Notes: generated from the sequence alone by a model not told the origin. 64,000 nt of DNA from Pedobacter mendelii (GCF_014635725.1 NZ_BMDJ01000010.1:149675-213674); one strand, 5' to 3'. Positions 44,335 to 53,478 are shown, numbered from the stretch's first letter. A program made the numbers and translations.

Positions 44335-45117
44335 TCAATCTACTTTTCCCTCGAAAACCAATTTGGCTGGGCCACATAAAAATACGTTGGTAAAATTATG
44401 TCCATCGTAGTCAAATTCTACTTTTATATCGCCACCTAAAACTTTAATATCTGTTTCAAGGTGGCCAATTTGATTTTTATATTTTGCCATCGCTATTGCT
44501 ACAGCTGTAACGCCAGTTCCACATGCATAAGTTTCATCCTCAACACCACGCTCGTAAGTTCGAACGAATAAATGGTCATCTTTATCTTCTATAAAATTTA
44601 CGTTGATACCTTTCTCGGTATAAGTAGAATTGTAACGAATTTTTTTTCCATTGGTGAATACATCAAAATCTTTTAAATCGCTTTGCAATGTTACGAAATG
44701 AGGAGAGCCAGTATTTAAAACGAATGCATCTCCATCATTGGTTATAGTATCAACATCAATCATTTTTAAATCTACCCAATCACCACTTTCTGAAATTCTG
44801 GCATAATGAGGACCATCAACTGCCAAAAAGGTAGTTTCCTTTTGGATTATGCCTAAGTATTTAGCAAAAGCAACTATACATCTTCCACCATTGCCACACA
44901 TACTGCCTAATTTACCGTCAGCATTAAAATAATGCATTTCAAAATCATAGTTTTTATGCTTGGTAATAAACATCAATCCATCGGCTCCAATACCAAATCT
45001 GCGGTGACAAAGCTGCTCTATTAAATTGTTATCGATATTTTTTAAAGGACTCATAGTGTGGTCTATCAAAATAAAATCGTTGCCTGCGCCTTGATATTTA
45101 AAGAAATTAATTTTCAT
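44335..45117 (-). CDS. dapF: Diaminopimelate epimerase
   Basis: A 260-residue cofactor-independent epimerase that converts LL- to meso-diaminopimelate for lysine and peptidoglycan. The two active-site Cys are in SMCGNGGRC near residue 75 and YACGTGVTA near residue 200. The N-terminus FFKYQGAGNDFILIDH and RRFGIGADGLMF are conserved family marks. The gene stands alone with long gaps on both sides. Confidence 0.96.
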   Translation of the reverse strand: MKINFFKYQGAGNDFILIDHTMSPLKNIDNNLIEQLCHRRFGIGADGLMFITKHKNYDFEMHYFNADGKLGSMCGNGGRCIVAFAKYLGIIQKETTFLAVDGPHYARISESGDWVDLKMIDVDTITNDGDAFVLNTGSPHFVTLQSDLKDFDVFTNGKKIRYNSTYTEKGINVNFIEDKDDHLFVRTYERGVEDETYACGTGVTAVAIAMAKYKNQIGHLETDIKVLGGDIKVEFDYDGHNFTNVFLCGPAKLVFEGKVD

Positions 45118-45429
45118 GAAACCTTCATTTTTTAATGCAATATTTGAGTTGCAAATGCTACTTCATACCTAATGTTTTTTAATTTAACATTTTTTAACAT
45201 AGAATGAGGTGCTTTGGAGATACAAATATCGTTTATATGGTATTAAATTTGAGTAAACAAGTAAAAGAAAATTTGAGCAGATAAAAACTGCCTGGGCATC
45301 CTGCTAAAATCAAAATGAATAAATGCCTTCGCAACCATTATAAATTAGCAATAAAATATTATAAGCAAACAATTGGCCAGCAATATGGCTTAAAATATAA
45401 TAGGGGATTTAAAAACAATTATTAAACAC
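45118..45429. other. Divergent gap between dapF and the Do-like protease gene
   Basis: About 310 AT-rich bases between two divergent genes. Both promoters must lie here, but I see no full TTG-N19-TAnnTTTG match and no gene. Confidence 0.5.
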
Positions 45430-46974
45430 ATGAAAAAAATATTAGGAATTACCGTATTAGCTGCTTTTATAGGTGGAGCAGCAGCTATTGGAGGTTACAA
45501 ACTATTTGAGCGTAACCAAATAGGAAGTACAATTTCAGAAAAACAGAATTTATACTTTGCCAATAACCCACTAAAAGTTTCATCTGCAGGAACTGCCGAT
45601 TTTACTCAAGCGGCAGCGGCAGTTGCACCGGGTGTTGTTCACATTAAAACAACTTATTCATCATCAGGCAAGAGTCAAAGGTCTTCTCCAATGGATATGA
45701 TGGAAGATTTTTTTGGTGGAGGAGGGCGCCAAATGCAACGCCAGCCTAGAGCAGCGTCGGGTTCTGGCGTAATTATCAGTCAGGATGGTTACATCGTTAC
45801 GAATAACCACGTTGTTGAAAATGCTGACAAAGTTGAAGTAATTTTAACCGATAGACGCAAAGTTGAGGCTAAAGTTATCGGGCGTGATCCGAATACGGAT
45901 TTAGCTTTAATTAAAGTAAATGCAACCAATTTACCAGTTGTGAAATTCGGTAATTCAGACAATGTTCAGGTAGGAGAATGGGTTTTAGCAGTTGGTTTTC
46001 CATTAGATTTAAATACAACAGTTACTGCAGGTATTGTAAGTGCTAAAAACAGAAGCATTGGTATTATTGGTCGTGAGCAGGAGGGTAGTGAGATTACTGA
46101 AGAAGAGTATCGTGAATACCAACGTACTGGTAAAAGACCAGACCGCCCAGCAAATACAAGTATAGAATCCTTTATTCAAACAGATGCTGCCATTAACCCA
46201 GGTAACAGTGGTGGTGCTTTAGTTAATGCAAATGGCGAATTGGTTGGAATTAACTCTGCAATAGCATCGCAAAGTGGTTATAACCAAGGTTATGGTTTTG
46301 CAATTCCTGTTAATTTAGCTCGTAAAGTTGTTGATGATTTTATGAAATATGGCTCAGTAAAACGGGGTTATATTGGTGTGAGTTTCGTTCCATTAAGTGC
46401 AGATAATCCTGCAGAAATTAATAGCAAAGAAGTTAGCGGCTTATATGTTAATGATGTTGTAGAAGGTGGTGGCGGTGCTGCGGCAGGCATTAAAGCTGGT
46501 GATGTAATTAAAAAGGTTGATGGTGTAGTAATTAACGATTCACCTGATTTACAAGAGAGAATAGGAAGGTTGAATCCTGGTGATAAGGTTAAGTTAAGCG
46601 TGCTTAGAGATGGAACATTAAGAGATTTTAGTATTACCTTAAAAGATGAAGCAAGTTTAGGTGGAAACACCAAAACTGCGGCAACTAAGAGCGTAGAGGT
46701 ATCTAAATTAGGTGCAACGTTTATACCTGCTACGCAAGCGCAGAAATCTAAATATGGTGTTAACAGTGGTGTTGTTGTAAATTCGGTAACTACCGGAAAA
46801 GCCTTTGATAACATCGGTGTTGAGAAAGGCTTAATTATTACCAAGGTAAATGGTCAGCCAGTAAATTCAGTTGGCGATGTGCAAAAAGCTTTGCCACAAA
46901 CTAGGAACAATATGGTTTATATGTCTGGTGTCAGCGAACAAGGAACTTTTAACTTTAGTTTCCCTGCGCAGTAA
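45430..46974 (+). CDS. Do-like (DegP/DegQ) periplasmic serine protease
   Basis: A 514-residue HtrA-family protease with an N-terminal signal or anchor (MKKILGITVLAAFIGGAAA). The catalytic triad is seen: His in IVTNNHVVENADK, Asp in DPNTDLALIKV and Ser in NPGNSGGALVN. Two PDZ domains follow (about 315-400, YIGVSFVPLS..AGIKAGDVI; and 420-514, VEKGLIITKVNGQPV). A long loop in the protease domain (GREQEGSEITEEEYREYQRT) is larger than in E. coli DegP. It degrades or refolds damaged envelope proteins. It ends at a strong terminator. Confidence 0.95.
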   Translation: MKKILGITVLAAFIGGAAAIGGYKLFERNQIGSTISEKQNLYFANNPLKVSSAGTADFTQAAAAVAPGVVHIKTTYSSSGKSQRSSPMDMMEDFFGGGGRQMQRQPRAASGSGVIISQDGYIVTNNHVVENADKVEVILTDRRKVEAKVIGRDPNTDLALIKVNATNLPVVKFGNSDNVQVGEWVLAVGFPLDLNTTVTAGIVSAKNRSIGIIGREQEGSEITEEEYREYQRTGKRPDRPANTSIESFIQTDAAINPGNSGGALVNANGELVGINSAIASQSGYNQGYGFAIPVNLARKVVDDFMKYGSVKRGYIGVSFVPLSADNPAEINSKEVSGLYVNDVVEGGGGAAAGIKAGDVIKKVDGVVINDSPDLQERIGRLNPGDKVKLSVLRDGTLRDFSITLKDEASLGGNTKTAATKSVEVSKLGATFIPATQAQKSKYGVNSGVVVNSVTTGKAFDNIGVEKGLIITKVNGQPVNSVGDVQKALPQTRNNMVYMSGVSEQGTFNFSFPAQ

Positions 46975-46993
46975 TTAATTAAAAAAATAGTTT

Positions 46994-47030
46994 AAAAAAG
47001 CTTCCTGGTGTAAAATCAGGAAGCTTTTTT
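46994..47030 (+). terminator. Terminator of the Do-like protease gene
   Basis: AAAAAAGCTTCCTG (46994-47007) and CAGGAAGCTTTTTT (47017-47030) form a 14-bp stem with a 9-base loop, 20 bases after the stop codon. Confidence 0.9.
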
Positions 47031-47532
47031 ATTTTTAAACTTTTCTTTACCTACGCCTCATGCTGAATTCATTTCATCTTTCTTGCCACGAAAGTTCTAA
47101 ATTCAATGGAATAACATACCTCGCAATTGACGACCGTTCTATTAATAATTCTGCAACTTGTTAGTTGGTTCTTAGAACTATTCTGATTTATATAAGCGTG
47201 ACAGTAGCGAGTATTAAACCCGACTTAAGCATCTGTCTTTATTTTGTTGTTGATATGCTTGCTTATTGCACAGTGTTTTCCCCAGCTGATAAGGCTTATG
47301 GAGTATATTAAGAACCGAAAAGCGAATAAATTTGCCTTTCAGGTCATTTTTATTTCATCAGTATGAAGCGATTTGAACAATTAACTCGTTTTGTATGTAG
47401 AGATGTTCATTCTAAGTTCTTAATAACAATTTAGTTTTGCATTTACCGATTGATTAAGTGTGTTTACCGACACTCTAAACACTTAAAAATTTTTATTAAG
47501 CATATTTGAATCAGCAATTAAAACCTAATATT
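47031..47532. other. Gap after the protease gene, no gene seen
   Basis: About 500 bases with no credible frame. A fragment CTCATGCTGAATTCATTTCA around 47058 resembles the CATGCTGAATTTAGTTTAGC fragment near 54048, and TTCTTGCCACGAAAG (about 47082) resembles the arm of the dispersed repeats. It looks like eroded repeat DNA. Confidence 0.5.
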
Positions 47533-48048
47533 ATGGCTTTAGCTTATATTAACCTCAGCTCGAAACAGTATTTTAACTTTATGTGCAGAACAGATTTTGA
47601 GCGCAGAATTTTTCACGATACTTACAAGGAATTTCAAAAGAAATCAAAATTATATAGTTTAGGACAAAGCTTGCATACGTTTTCGCAAATGTGTTTAGCG
47701 AACGAAAAAGCTAATTCTTTACATCAAAAAGTGCATTATGCAGTGATAAATACAATTGAATCTTTAGATAATAAAATACCTGTACTAAATGATATGAATG
47801 GAAATTCAATTTTATTTGATTGGGCTGAATTTCATATTTACGCCTCAGATTTGTTGAATAAAGCTGGTCACGTAGTTTCGATTGACTATATAAGTCCGAA
47901 ATTGGTTTTACATGAAATTGTTGGCGATTTGCTGATTTTGAGTTATGATATTCAAGGTAATTATAATGAAACTTTTATGGTTAAGATAACTGATGATTTA
48001 TTAATAAATTATGAGAAAAGCCAGGAATTGATTTATTATTGCTCATAA
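47533..48048 (+). CDS. Conserved hypothetical protein, unknown function
   Basis: A 171-residue predicted soluble protein (MALAYINLSSKQYFNFMCR), mixed helix and strand, with no signal peptide, membrane segment or motif I recognise. A TTG at 47506 in the same frame would add nine residues; the ATG is preferred. It lies before the cold-shock gene with its own gap. Codon use resembles its neighbours, so a real gene is likely. Confidence 0.55.
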   Translation: MALAYINLSSKQYFNFMCRTDFERRIFHDTYKEFQKKSKLYSLGQSLHTFSQMCLANEKANSLHQKVHYAVINTIESLDNKIPVLNDMNGNSILFDWAEFHIYASDLLNKAGHVVSIDYISPKLVLHEIVGDLLILSYDIQGNYNETFMVKITDDLLINYEKSQELIYYCS

Positions 48049-48157
48049 AACCAGGCGATTCTCAGGTGCAGATATATTAAATTGGCCAGCTAAATAGCCT
48101 CTAAAGGCCAGTTAATCAATATATTTAACATATTTTACTTATTTAGAAAATAAAAAA

Positions 48158-48187
48158 TTGATTTATAGGGATTTAAGTTTATCTTTG
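48158..48187 (+). promoter_or_regulatory. Bacteroidota-type promoter of the cold-shock gene
   Basis: TTG at 48158-48160 and TATCTTTG at 48180-48187 are separated by exactly 19 bases, a full match to TTG-N19-TAnnTTTG. The short leader before the ATG at 48210 is about 16 bases. Confidence 0.78.
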
Positions 48188-48209
48188 AAACAAATTAAAA
48201 TACAATATA

Positions 48210-48401
48210 ATGCAACAAGGAACAGTAAAATTTTTTAATGAAACTAAAGGTTTCGGATTTATCACTCCATCTAATGGCGATGCCGAAATTTTTGTTCATG
48301 CTTCAGGCTTAATCGACAACATTCGCGAGAATGATACCGTAAACTACGATGTAGAAGAAGGTAGAAAAGGCCTAAACGCGGTAAATGTTAAAGTAGCTTA
48401 A
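48210..48401 (+). CDS. cspA: Cold-shock domain protein
   Basis: A 63-residue OB-fold nucleic-acid-binding protein. Both RNA-binding motifs are present: RNP1 as TKGFGFIT and RNP2 as EIFVHAS. It is expected to bind single-stranded RNA as a chaperone. Length is slightly shorter than E. coli CspA (70). It has its own promoter and terminator. The paralogue identity (cspA or another csp) is not certain. Confidence 0.92.
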   Translation: MQQGTVKFFNETKGFGFITPSNGDAEIFVHASGLIDNIRENDTVNYDVEEGRKGLNAVNVKVA

Positions 48402-48424
48402 GAAAACTCGAACACATAAATCGT

Positions 48425-48454
48425 AAAAAGTCCCGATGTAAATCGGGACTTTTT
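48425..48454 (+). terminator. Terminator of the cold-shock gene
   Basis: AAAAAGTCCCGAT-GTAA-ATCGGGACTTTTT: a 13-bp perfect stem with a 4-base loop and T-run, 23 bases after the stop. The A-run on the left lets it serve the minus-strand gene at 48482 too. Confidence 0.92.
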
Positions 48455-48481
48455 TTGTGCCTAAATTTTTGACCGTGTGTT

Positions 48482-48895
48482 TTAATCTTGTAAAATATTG
48501 TAGAAATTGCTAACAAAAGGCTTTAAGGATTTTGTAATATTATCTGTATAAAAATTAATAATAAGACCTTGTGGTGCACAAAGTAATTTCATGTAAGTCA
48601 ATATCTGTGCTTCATGAATTGGAAGGATATTTTCAACGGTCTTAAGTTCTATAACGATGCAATTATCAACATATAAATCTACCTTCAAATCAATATCTAA
48701 TTCTAATCCATCATATTCAATAGGTACAATGGCCTTTTGTATTACATGATGACCGTTTCTTTCCAGCTCAAACTTTAAACATTTTTCATAAACGCTTTCT
48801 AGTAGTCCTGGTCCTAATGCCTTATGAACCTTTATAGCATAGCCCGTAATATCGTAGGATAATTGTTTTACTTGTCTTTTAGTCATAGCGTTCAT
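48482..48895 (-). CDS. GxxExxY family protein (second copy)
   Basis: A 137-residue protein with the motif GLLESVY in ALGPGLLESVYEKCLKFEL near residue 29, then VPIEYDGLELDIDLKVDLYVDNCIVIELKTVENI (DLYV..IELK as in PD-(D/E)XK-like folds), and QILTYMKLLCAPQGLIINF. It is a distant paralogue of the gene at 34119. Function unknown. Confidence 0.88.
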   Translation of the reverse strand: MNAMTKRQVKQLSYDITGYAIKVHKALGPGLLESVYEKCLKFELERNGHHVIQKAIVPIEYDGLELDIDLKVDLYVDNCIVIELKTVENILPIHEAQILTYMKLLCAPQGLIINFYTDNITKSLKPFVSNFYNILQD

Positions 48896-49251
48896 TAATT
48901 TTGCTTGAGTTCATTTTTTTAACATTAAAGCATTAAAATTTTTTTATAAAAAAAGGCTATATTAATTAAGTTAAATTTCTATGTACTTTATTGGATCTGA
49001 ATTTTTAACATTAAGGCATTAAGATCTTTTTTATAAAACGCTATTCTTAATTCATCAATTCAAATATTTTAATACCTTAATGTTTCTTTTAAAATTTTTT
49101 ACTCAATATAGGAATAATTTGCATTTGTTATTCTGCATTGCTTTAGAATGTTTCTAAATAAATTTTTTATCGACGTTTTGTCCTAATCCTTTATAAATTA
49201 AACTCATAATTAGATACTTTTGCAAGAAATTTAGATATAAATCCTAATCAA
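48896..49251. repeat. AT-rich gap with direct and inverted copies of AACATTAAGGCATTAA
   Basis: The 356-base gap upstream of sdhC holds AACATTAAAGCATTAA (48921-48936), AACATTAAGGCATTAA (49007-49022) and the inverted TTAATACCTTAATGTT (49069-49084). The second and third can form a hairpin. The sdh -7 element follows at 49216. No gene. Confidence 0.6.
49216..49223 (+). promoter_or_regulatory. -7 element of the sdhCAB operon
   Basis: TACTTTTG matches TAnnTTTG and lies 28 bases before the sdhC ATG. No TTG occurs at the ideal upstream distance (closest at 49178-49180), so only the -7 half is supported. Confidence 0.55.
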
Positions 49252-49932
49252 ATGAGTGGTTTCGGAAATGCTTTTTCCTCTTCTATTGGAAAGAAATTTA
49301 TTATGGGTGCTACAGGTATATTCCTGATACTCTTTTTAATTGTACATTGTGGTATTAACGCGTTAATTTTCCTTAACGATGGTGGTTTAACGTTTAATAT
49401 TGGTGCACACTTTATGGCTACTAATTGGATTATCAGAGCTGGTGAAGTTGTTTTAATGATTGGCCTGCTTGCGCACATTTTTCAGGCATTAAGGTTAACG
49501 TTGCAAAATAATAAAGCAAGGCCGGTTAAGTATGCAGTAAATGATGGCAAAGCAAATAGTAAATGGTATAGCCGTTCAATGGGCTTACTTGGTACTTTAT
49601 TGCTTATCTTCTTAATTGTTCATTTATCAAACTTTTGGGTTGTTTCTCGTTTCACAGGCATACCAACTGTTGATGCAAATGGGCATGAAGATTTATATGC
49701 GGTTATGAAAGCTACCTTTCAAAATCCATTAATTGTTGGTTTGTATGTTTTATCAATGATTTCCTTATGTTACCACTTATTACACGGTTTTGCTTCTGCT
49801 TTCCAAACAATGGGTTGGAATCATTCTAAATATAACGGTATAATTAAGGGTGCAGGTATTTGGTATTCGATTATTATTTCGATTTTATTCGCAGCGATGC
49901 CGATCGCATTTCACTTCGGTTTTATTCAATAA
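49252..49932 (+). CDS. sdhC: Succinate dehydrogenase cytochrome b subunit (type B)
   Basis: A 226-residue membrane subunit with five transmembrane segments, as in the type B complexes of Bacteroidota with a single diheme subunit. SSSIGKKFIMGATGIFLILFLIVHC starts helix 1, and His residues in IVHC, LLAHIF, LIVHLS and LCYHLLHGF are suitable heme ligands. It anchors SdhAB and passes electrons to menaquinone. The operon order sdhC-sdhA-sdhB and the -7 element upstream fit one transcription unit. Confidence 0.94.
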   Translation: MSGFGNAFSSSIGKKFIMGATGIFLILFLIVHCGINALIFLNDGGLTFNIGAHFMATNWIIRAGEVVLMIGLLAHIFQALRLTLQNNKARPVKYAVNDGKANSKWYSRSMGLLGTLLLIFLIVHLSNFWVVSRFTGIPTVDANGHEDLYAVMKATFQNPLIVGLYVLSMISLCYHLLHGFASAFQTMGWNHSKYNGIIKGAGIWYSIIISILFAAMPIAFHFGFIQ

Positions 49933-49949
49933 TTTTAAGCACGAAAGAT

Positions 49950-51929
49950 ATGTCAGATATTAATTCAAATATACCGGAAGGCGAATTAACCAGCAAGTGG
50001 ACCAAATTCAAGTCATCAGTGGCTTTGGTTAATCCATCAAATAAAAGAAGTATAGAAGTAATCATTGTTGGTTCAGGTTTAGCAGGAGCTTCAGCAGCTG
50101 CTACTTTAGCCGAAATGGGTTATAAAGTTAAGTGTTTTTGCTTCCAGGATTCTCCGCGAAGAGCCCACTCTATTGCAGCTCAAGGTGGTATTAATGCTGC
50201 AAAAAACTATCAAAATGATGGTGACAGCACTTATCGTTTGTTTTATGATACGATTAAAGGTGGTGATTACCGTTCGCGAGAAGCAAATGTACATCGCTTA
50301 GCAGAAGTAAGTACAAATATTATAGATCAGTGTGTGGCTCAGGGGGTTCCTTTAGCCCGCGAATACGGTGGCTTGTTAGATAACCGTTCATTTGGTGGTA
50401 CACAAGTTCAACGTACATTTTATGCTGCAGGTCAAACTGGGCAGCAATTATTATTGGGTGCATACTCTGCTTTAGAACGCCAAATTGGCATGGGCAAAGT
50501 GGAAATGTATACTCGCCATGAAATGCTTGAGATTGTTAAGATCGATGGTAAAGCCCGTGGTATTATTGCCCGTAACTTAATTACAGGCGAAATTGAGCGG
50601 CATTTTGGTCATGCGGTAGTTTTAGGAACAGGTGGATATGGAAACGTTTTCTATCTTTCTACTAATGCAATGGGAAGTAATGTTACCGCGGCCTGGAAAG
50701 CGCACAAACAAGGAGCATATTTTGCAAATCCTTGCTACACGCAAATACACCCTACTTGTATTCCTGTATCTGGTGATCATCAGTCAAAATTAACCCTAAT
50801 GTCTGAATCGTTACGTAACGATGGACGTATTTGGGTTCCGAAAAAGAAAGATGATAACCGTAAAGCTTCAGAAATTCCTGAAGATGAAAGAGATTATTAT
50901 TTGGAGCGTCGTTATCCTGCGTTTGGTAACTTAGTACCTCGTGATGTGGCTTCTCGTGCAGCTAAAGAACGTTGTGATGCTGGTTATGGTGTAGGGGCTT
51001 CTAAATTAGCTGTTTATCTGGATTTCAAAGCAAACACAGAACGTTACGGTAAAATTGAAGCTTCAAAAGCCGGTATTCACAATCCTGATAAGGAAACTTG
51101 CATGCGTTTAGGTACTGCTGTGGTTAAGGAGAAATATGGTAACCTGTTCGATATGTATGCGCAAATTACCGGAGAAAATCCTTATGAAACGCCAATGCGT
51201 ATATATCCTGCAGTTCACTATACAATGGGAGGTTTGTGGGTTGACTATAATTTAATGACATCTGTTCCTGGTTTATATTGTACTGGCGAGGCTAACTTCT
51301 CTGATCATGGTGCTAACCGTTTAGGTGCGTCTGCATTAATGCAAGGTTTAGCTGATGGTTATTTTGTTCTTCCTTACACTATCGGAGCTTATTTGTCAAA
51401 AGAAATCTCTGTTAAAGCAATTCCGACAGATCATCCTGCATTTGTGGAGGCTGAAGAAAGAGCAAAAGGCATTTTAAATACATTAATCAACATTAAAGGA
51501 ACTAAAACGGTGGATCATTTCCATAAACGTTTAGGCCATATTATGTGGGAAAAATGCGGAATGTCTCGTAGTGAAAAAGGTTTAAGAGAGGCGATAGAAG
51601 ATATTAGAGCATTACGTGCTGAGTTTTGGAGTAATGTTCGTGTTCCGGGAACTGCTGATGAATTAAACACAGAGTTAGAAAAGGCTGGTCGTGTTGCCGA
51701 CTTTATCGAACTAGGTGAGTTAATGTGTATTGATGCATTAGACCGTAACGAAAGCTGTGGTGGCCACTTCCGTGAAGAATACCAAACTGAAGAAGGCGAA
51801 GCATTACGTGACGATGTTAACTATGCCTACGTTGCAGCTTGGGAATTTAAAGAAGGTGTAAACTTTGAGCTTCATAAAGAAGAGTTAAAGTTCGAAAATA
51901 TTAAAGTAGCACAAAGAAGTTATAAATAG
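49950..51929 (+). CDS. sdhA: Succinate dehydrogenase flavoprotein subunit
   Basis: A 659-residue FAD subunit that oxidises succinate to fumarate. The FAD-binding motif is VGSGLAGASAAATLAEMGY (near 40). The His-flavin attachment is in SPRRAHSIAAQGGINAAKNY. Active-site stretches include RNDGRIWVP, HYTMGGLWVD and SDHGANRLGASALMQGL. The Met at 49950 is used; an earlier start at 49860 would overlap sdhC by 72 bases. It lies 17 bases after sdhC. A hairpin follows it. Confidence 0.97.
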   Translation: MSDINSNIPEGELTSKWTKFKSSVALVNPSNKRSIEVIIVGSGLAGASAAATLAEMGYKVKCFCFQDSPRRAHSIAAQGGINAAKNYQNDGDSTYRLFYDTIKGGDYRSREANVHRLAEVSTNIIDQCVAQGVPLAREYGGLLDNRSFGGTQVQRTFYAAGQTGQQLLLGAYSALERQIGMGKVEMYTRHEMLEIVKIDGKARGIIARNLITGEIERHFGHAVVLGTGGYGNVFYLSTNAMGSNVTAAWKAHKQGAYFANPCYTQIHPTCIPVSGDHQSKLTLMSESLRNDGRIWVPKKKDDNRKASEIPEDERDYYLERRYPAFGNLVPRDVASRAAKERCDAGYGVGASKLAVYLDFKANTERYGKIEASKAGIHNPDKETCMRLGTAVVKEKYGNLFDMYAQITGENPYETPMRIYPAVHYTMGGLWVDYNLMTSVPGLYCTGEANFSDHGANRLGASALMQGLADGYFVLPYTIGAYLSKEISVKAIPTDHPAFVEAEERAKGILNTLINIKGTKTVDHFHKRLGHIMWEKCGMSRSEKGLREAIEDIRALRAEFWSNVRVPGTADELNTELEKAGRVADFIELGELMCIDALDRNESCGGHFREEYQTEEGEALRDDVNYAYVAAWEFKEGVNFELHKEELKFENIKVAQRSYK

Positions 51930-51956
51930 TATCAATACATGAGTATCAAGATTTAA

Positions 51957-51998
51957 GTATCAAATATCAAGATTGCAAACTGTCTTGATATTTGATAC
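51957..51998 (+). repeat. Perfect 16-bp hairpin between sdhA and sdhB
   Basis: GTATCAAATATCAAGA (51957-51972) pairs fully with TCTTGATATTTGATAC (51983-51998) around a 10-base loop, 27 bases after the sdhA stop. The end has no T-run, so it may be an mRNA-processing or stability element rather than a terminator. Confidence 0.7.
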
Positions 51999-52041
51999 TC
52001 ACTACTTGATTCTAGTGGTTGATGCCTAAAATCTCAATATC

Positions 52042-52812
52042 ATGAGTACAGGAAATATGAATTTAACGCTAAAAGTTTGGCGTCAAAAAAATAACAAAAC
52101 CGCAGGTGCTTTGGTTGATTATAAATTGGCCGAAATTTCACCAGATATGTCTTTTTTAGAGATGTTCGATGTATTAAACGAGCAACTCATCAATAAAGGT
52201 GAAGAACCGGTTGTATTTGATCATGATTGTCGTGAAGGTATTTGCGGAATGTGCTCAATGTTTATAAATGGCCGTCCGCACGGACCAAAAGATTTGGTTA
52301 CCACTTGCCAGTTGCACATGCGTTCTTTCAAAGATGGCGATACCATTGTTGTTGAACCTTGGAGAGCTGCGGCATTTCCGGTAGTTAAAGATTTAACTGT
52401 TGATCGTTCTGCATTCGATAGAGTTATTGCCGCTGGTGGTTTTATTTCGGTAAACACTGGTAATGCACAAGATGCAAACAGTTTACCTATTCCTAAAATG
52501 CAAGCTGATGCTGCTTTTGAAGCTGCTGCCTGTATTGGTTGCGGTGCTTGTGTGGCAACTTGTAAAAATGCTTCTGCAATGCTTTTTGTTTCGGCGAAAA
52601 TATCTCAGTTAGCTTTATTACCTCAAGGTCAGCCAGAGCGTTACCGTCGTGTACAAAGTATGGTTGCACAGATGGATGCAGAAGGTTTTGGAAACTGTAC
52701 AAATACAGGAGCTTGTGAAGCCGAATGTCCTAAAGGCATTTCTTTAGAAAATATTGCACGCATGAATCGCGATTTCGCTTCAGCAAAATTCGCTTCGGAA
52801 GAAACGGTTTAA
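52042..52812 (+). CDS. sdhB: Succinate dehydrogenase iron-sulfur subunit
   Basis: A 256-residue subunit with three Fe-S centres. The N-terminal ferredoxin-like part has CREGICGMCSMFI and TTCQLHM for [2Fe-2S]. The C-terminal part has CIGCGACVATCKNAS and CTNTGACEAECPKGIS for the [4Fe-4S] and [3Fe-4S] clusters. It passes electrons from SdhA to the membrane subunit. It ends at a terminator. Confidence 0.97.
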   Translation: MSTGNMNLTLKVWRQKNNKTAGALVDYKLAEISPDMSFLEMFDVLNEQLINKGEEPVVFDHDCREGICGMCSMFINGRPHGPKDLVTTCQLHMRSFKDGDTIVVEPWRAAAFPVVKDLTVDRSAFDRVIAAGGFISVNTGNAQDANSLPIPKMQADAAFEAAACIGCGACVATCKNASAMLFVSAKISQLALLPQGQPERYRRVQSMVAQMDAEGFGNCTNTGACEAECPKGISLENIARMNRDFASAKFASEETV

Positions 52813-52848
52813 ATTATACTGTGCATTCTGATGTAAATCAGAATTCTT

Positions 52849-52875
52849 AAGCCTCAACTTGTTGAGGCTTTTTTT
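52849..52875 (+). terminator. Terminator of the sdhCAB operon
   Basis: AAGCCTCAAC-TT-GTTGAGGCTT is a 10-bp perfect stem with a T-run to about 52875, 36 bases after the sdhB stop. Confidence 0.88.
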
Positions 52876-52932
52876 ATGAATATAATTTTGGATAGATAAG
52901 ACATGATTTGTTAGAAATTAAATGAAAAACCT

Positions 52933-53478
52933 ATGTTCGCTTCGACTTCATGCCAACAGCGTACGTTAGAAACAGAAAGATTAATTCTGCAACCTTAGCC
53001 TCACAATCAACTCGTAAAAAGCATTGAGAATGATAATTCTTTGGAAGAGGAATTAAGATTAGAAGCTTCAGCTAATATCATCTCCACTGAACTTAAAGAA
53101 GCTTTAGAACAATCCATTTTACCCAAAGTTTTCAATCTAAATAAAAATTATTTGTTCAACACACTTTGGACATTAATATCAAAAATAGAAAATAAAATAA
53201 TTGGCGATTTATGTTTTACCGGTGAACCTGAAGCCAATGGAGAGATCAAAATCGGTTATGGGACTTATGAAGGTTTTAAGGGAAAAGGTTACCTGACAGA
53301 GGCCGTTGGCAGAATCGTAAAATGGGCAATCGACCAACCCGAAGTTAAAACCATTTCGGTATCTATTGCAATTGGTAACTTAGCATCTTATTCCATATTA
53401 GATAAGAATACTTTTGTAAAAGTTGCCAAAGGTGAAGGAATGTTTAACTGGAAATTGAAGGTTAGACGAAGCACTTAG
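52933..53478 (+). pseudogene. GNAT-family acetyltransferase interrupted by an in-frame stop
   Basis: From an ATG at 52933 the frame reads through the typical GNAT start RTLETERLILQP and then meets TAG at 52996-52998; the frame after it continues without a shift (PHNQLVKSIENDNSLEEEL) for about 155 more residues. IGYGTYEGFKGKGYLTEAV and SILDKNTFVKVAKGEG are the acetyl-CoA-binding and C-terminal GNAT parts. A single base change would restore the gene. The shorter frame from a TTG at 53041 lacks the first strand of the fold, so a pseudogene is likely; start re-initiation is possible but less so. Confidence 0.75.

Noticed and set aside
46368..46844. 158-codon frame antisense to the Do-like protease
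   Set aside because: Lies fully within the PDZ-coding part of a clear gene; low-complexity Pro/Ser/Leu product.
53041..53478. Intact short GNAT gene starting at a TTG
   Set aside because: The upstream in-frame sequence encodes the missing first part of the domain before a TAG, so a broken longer gene explains the data better.
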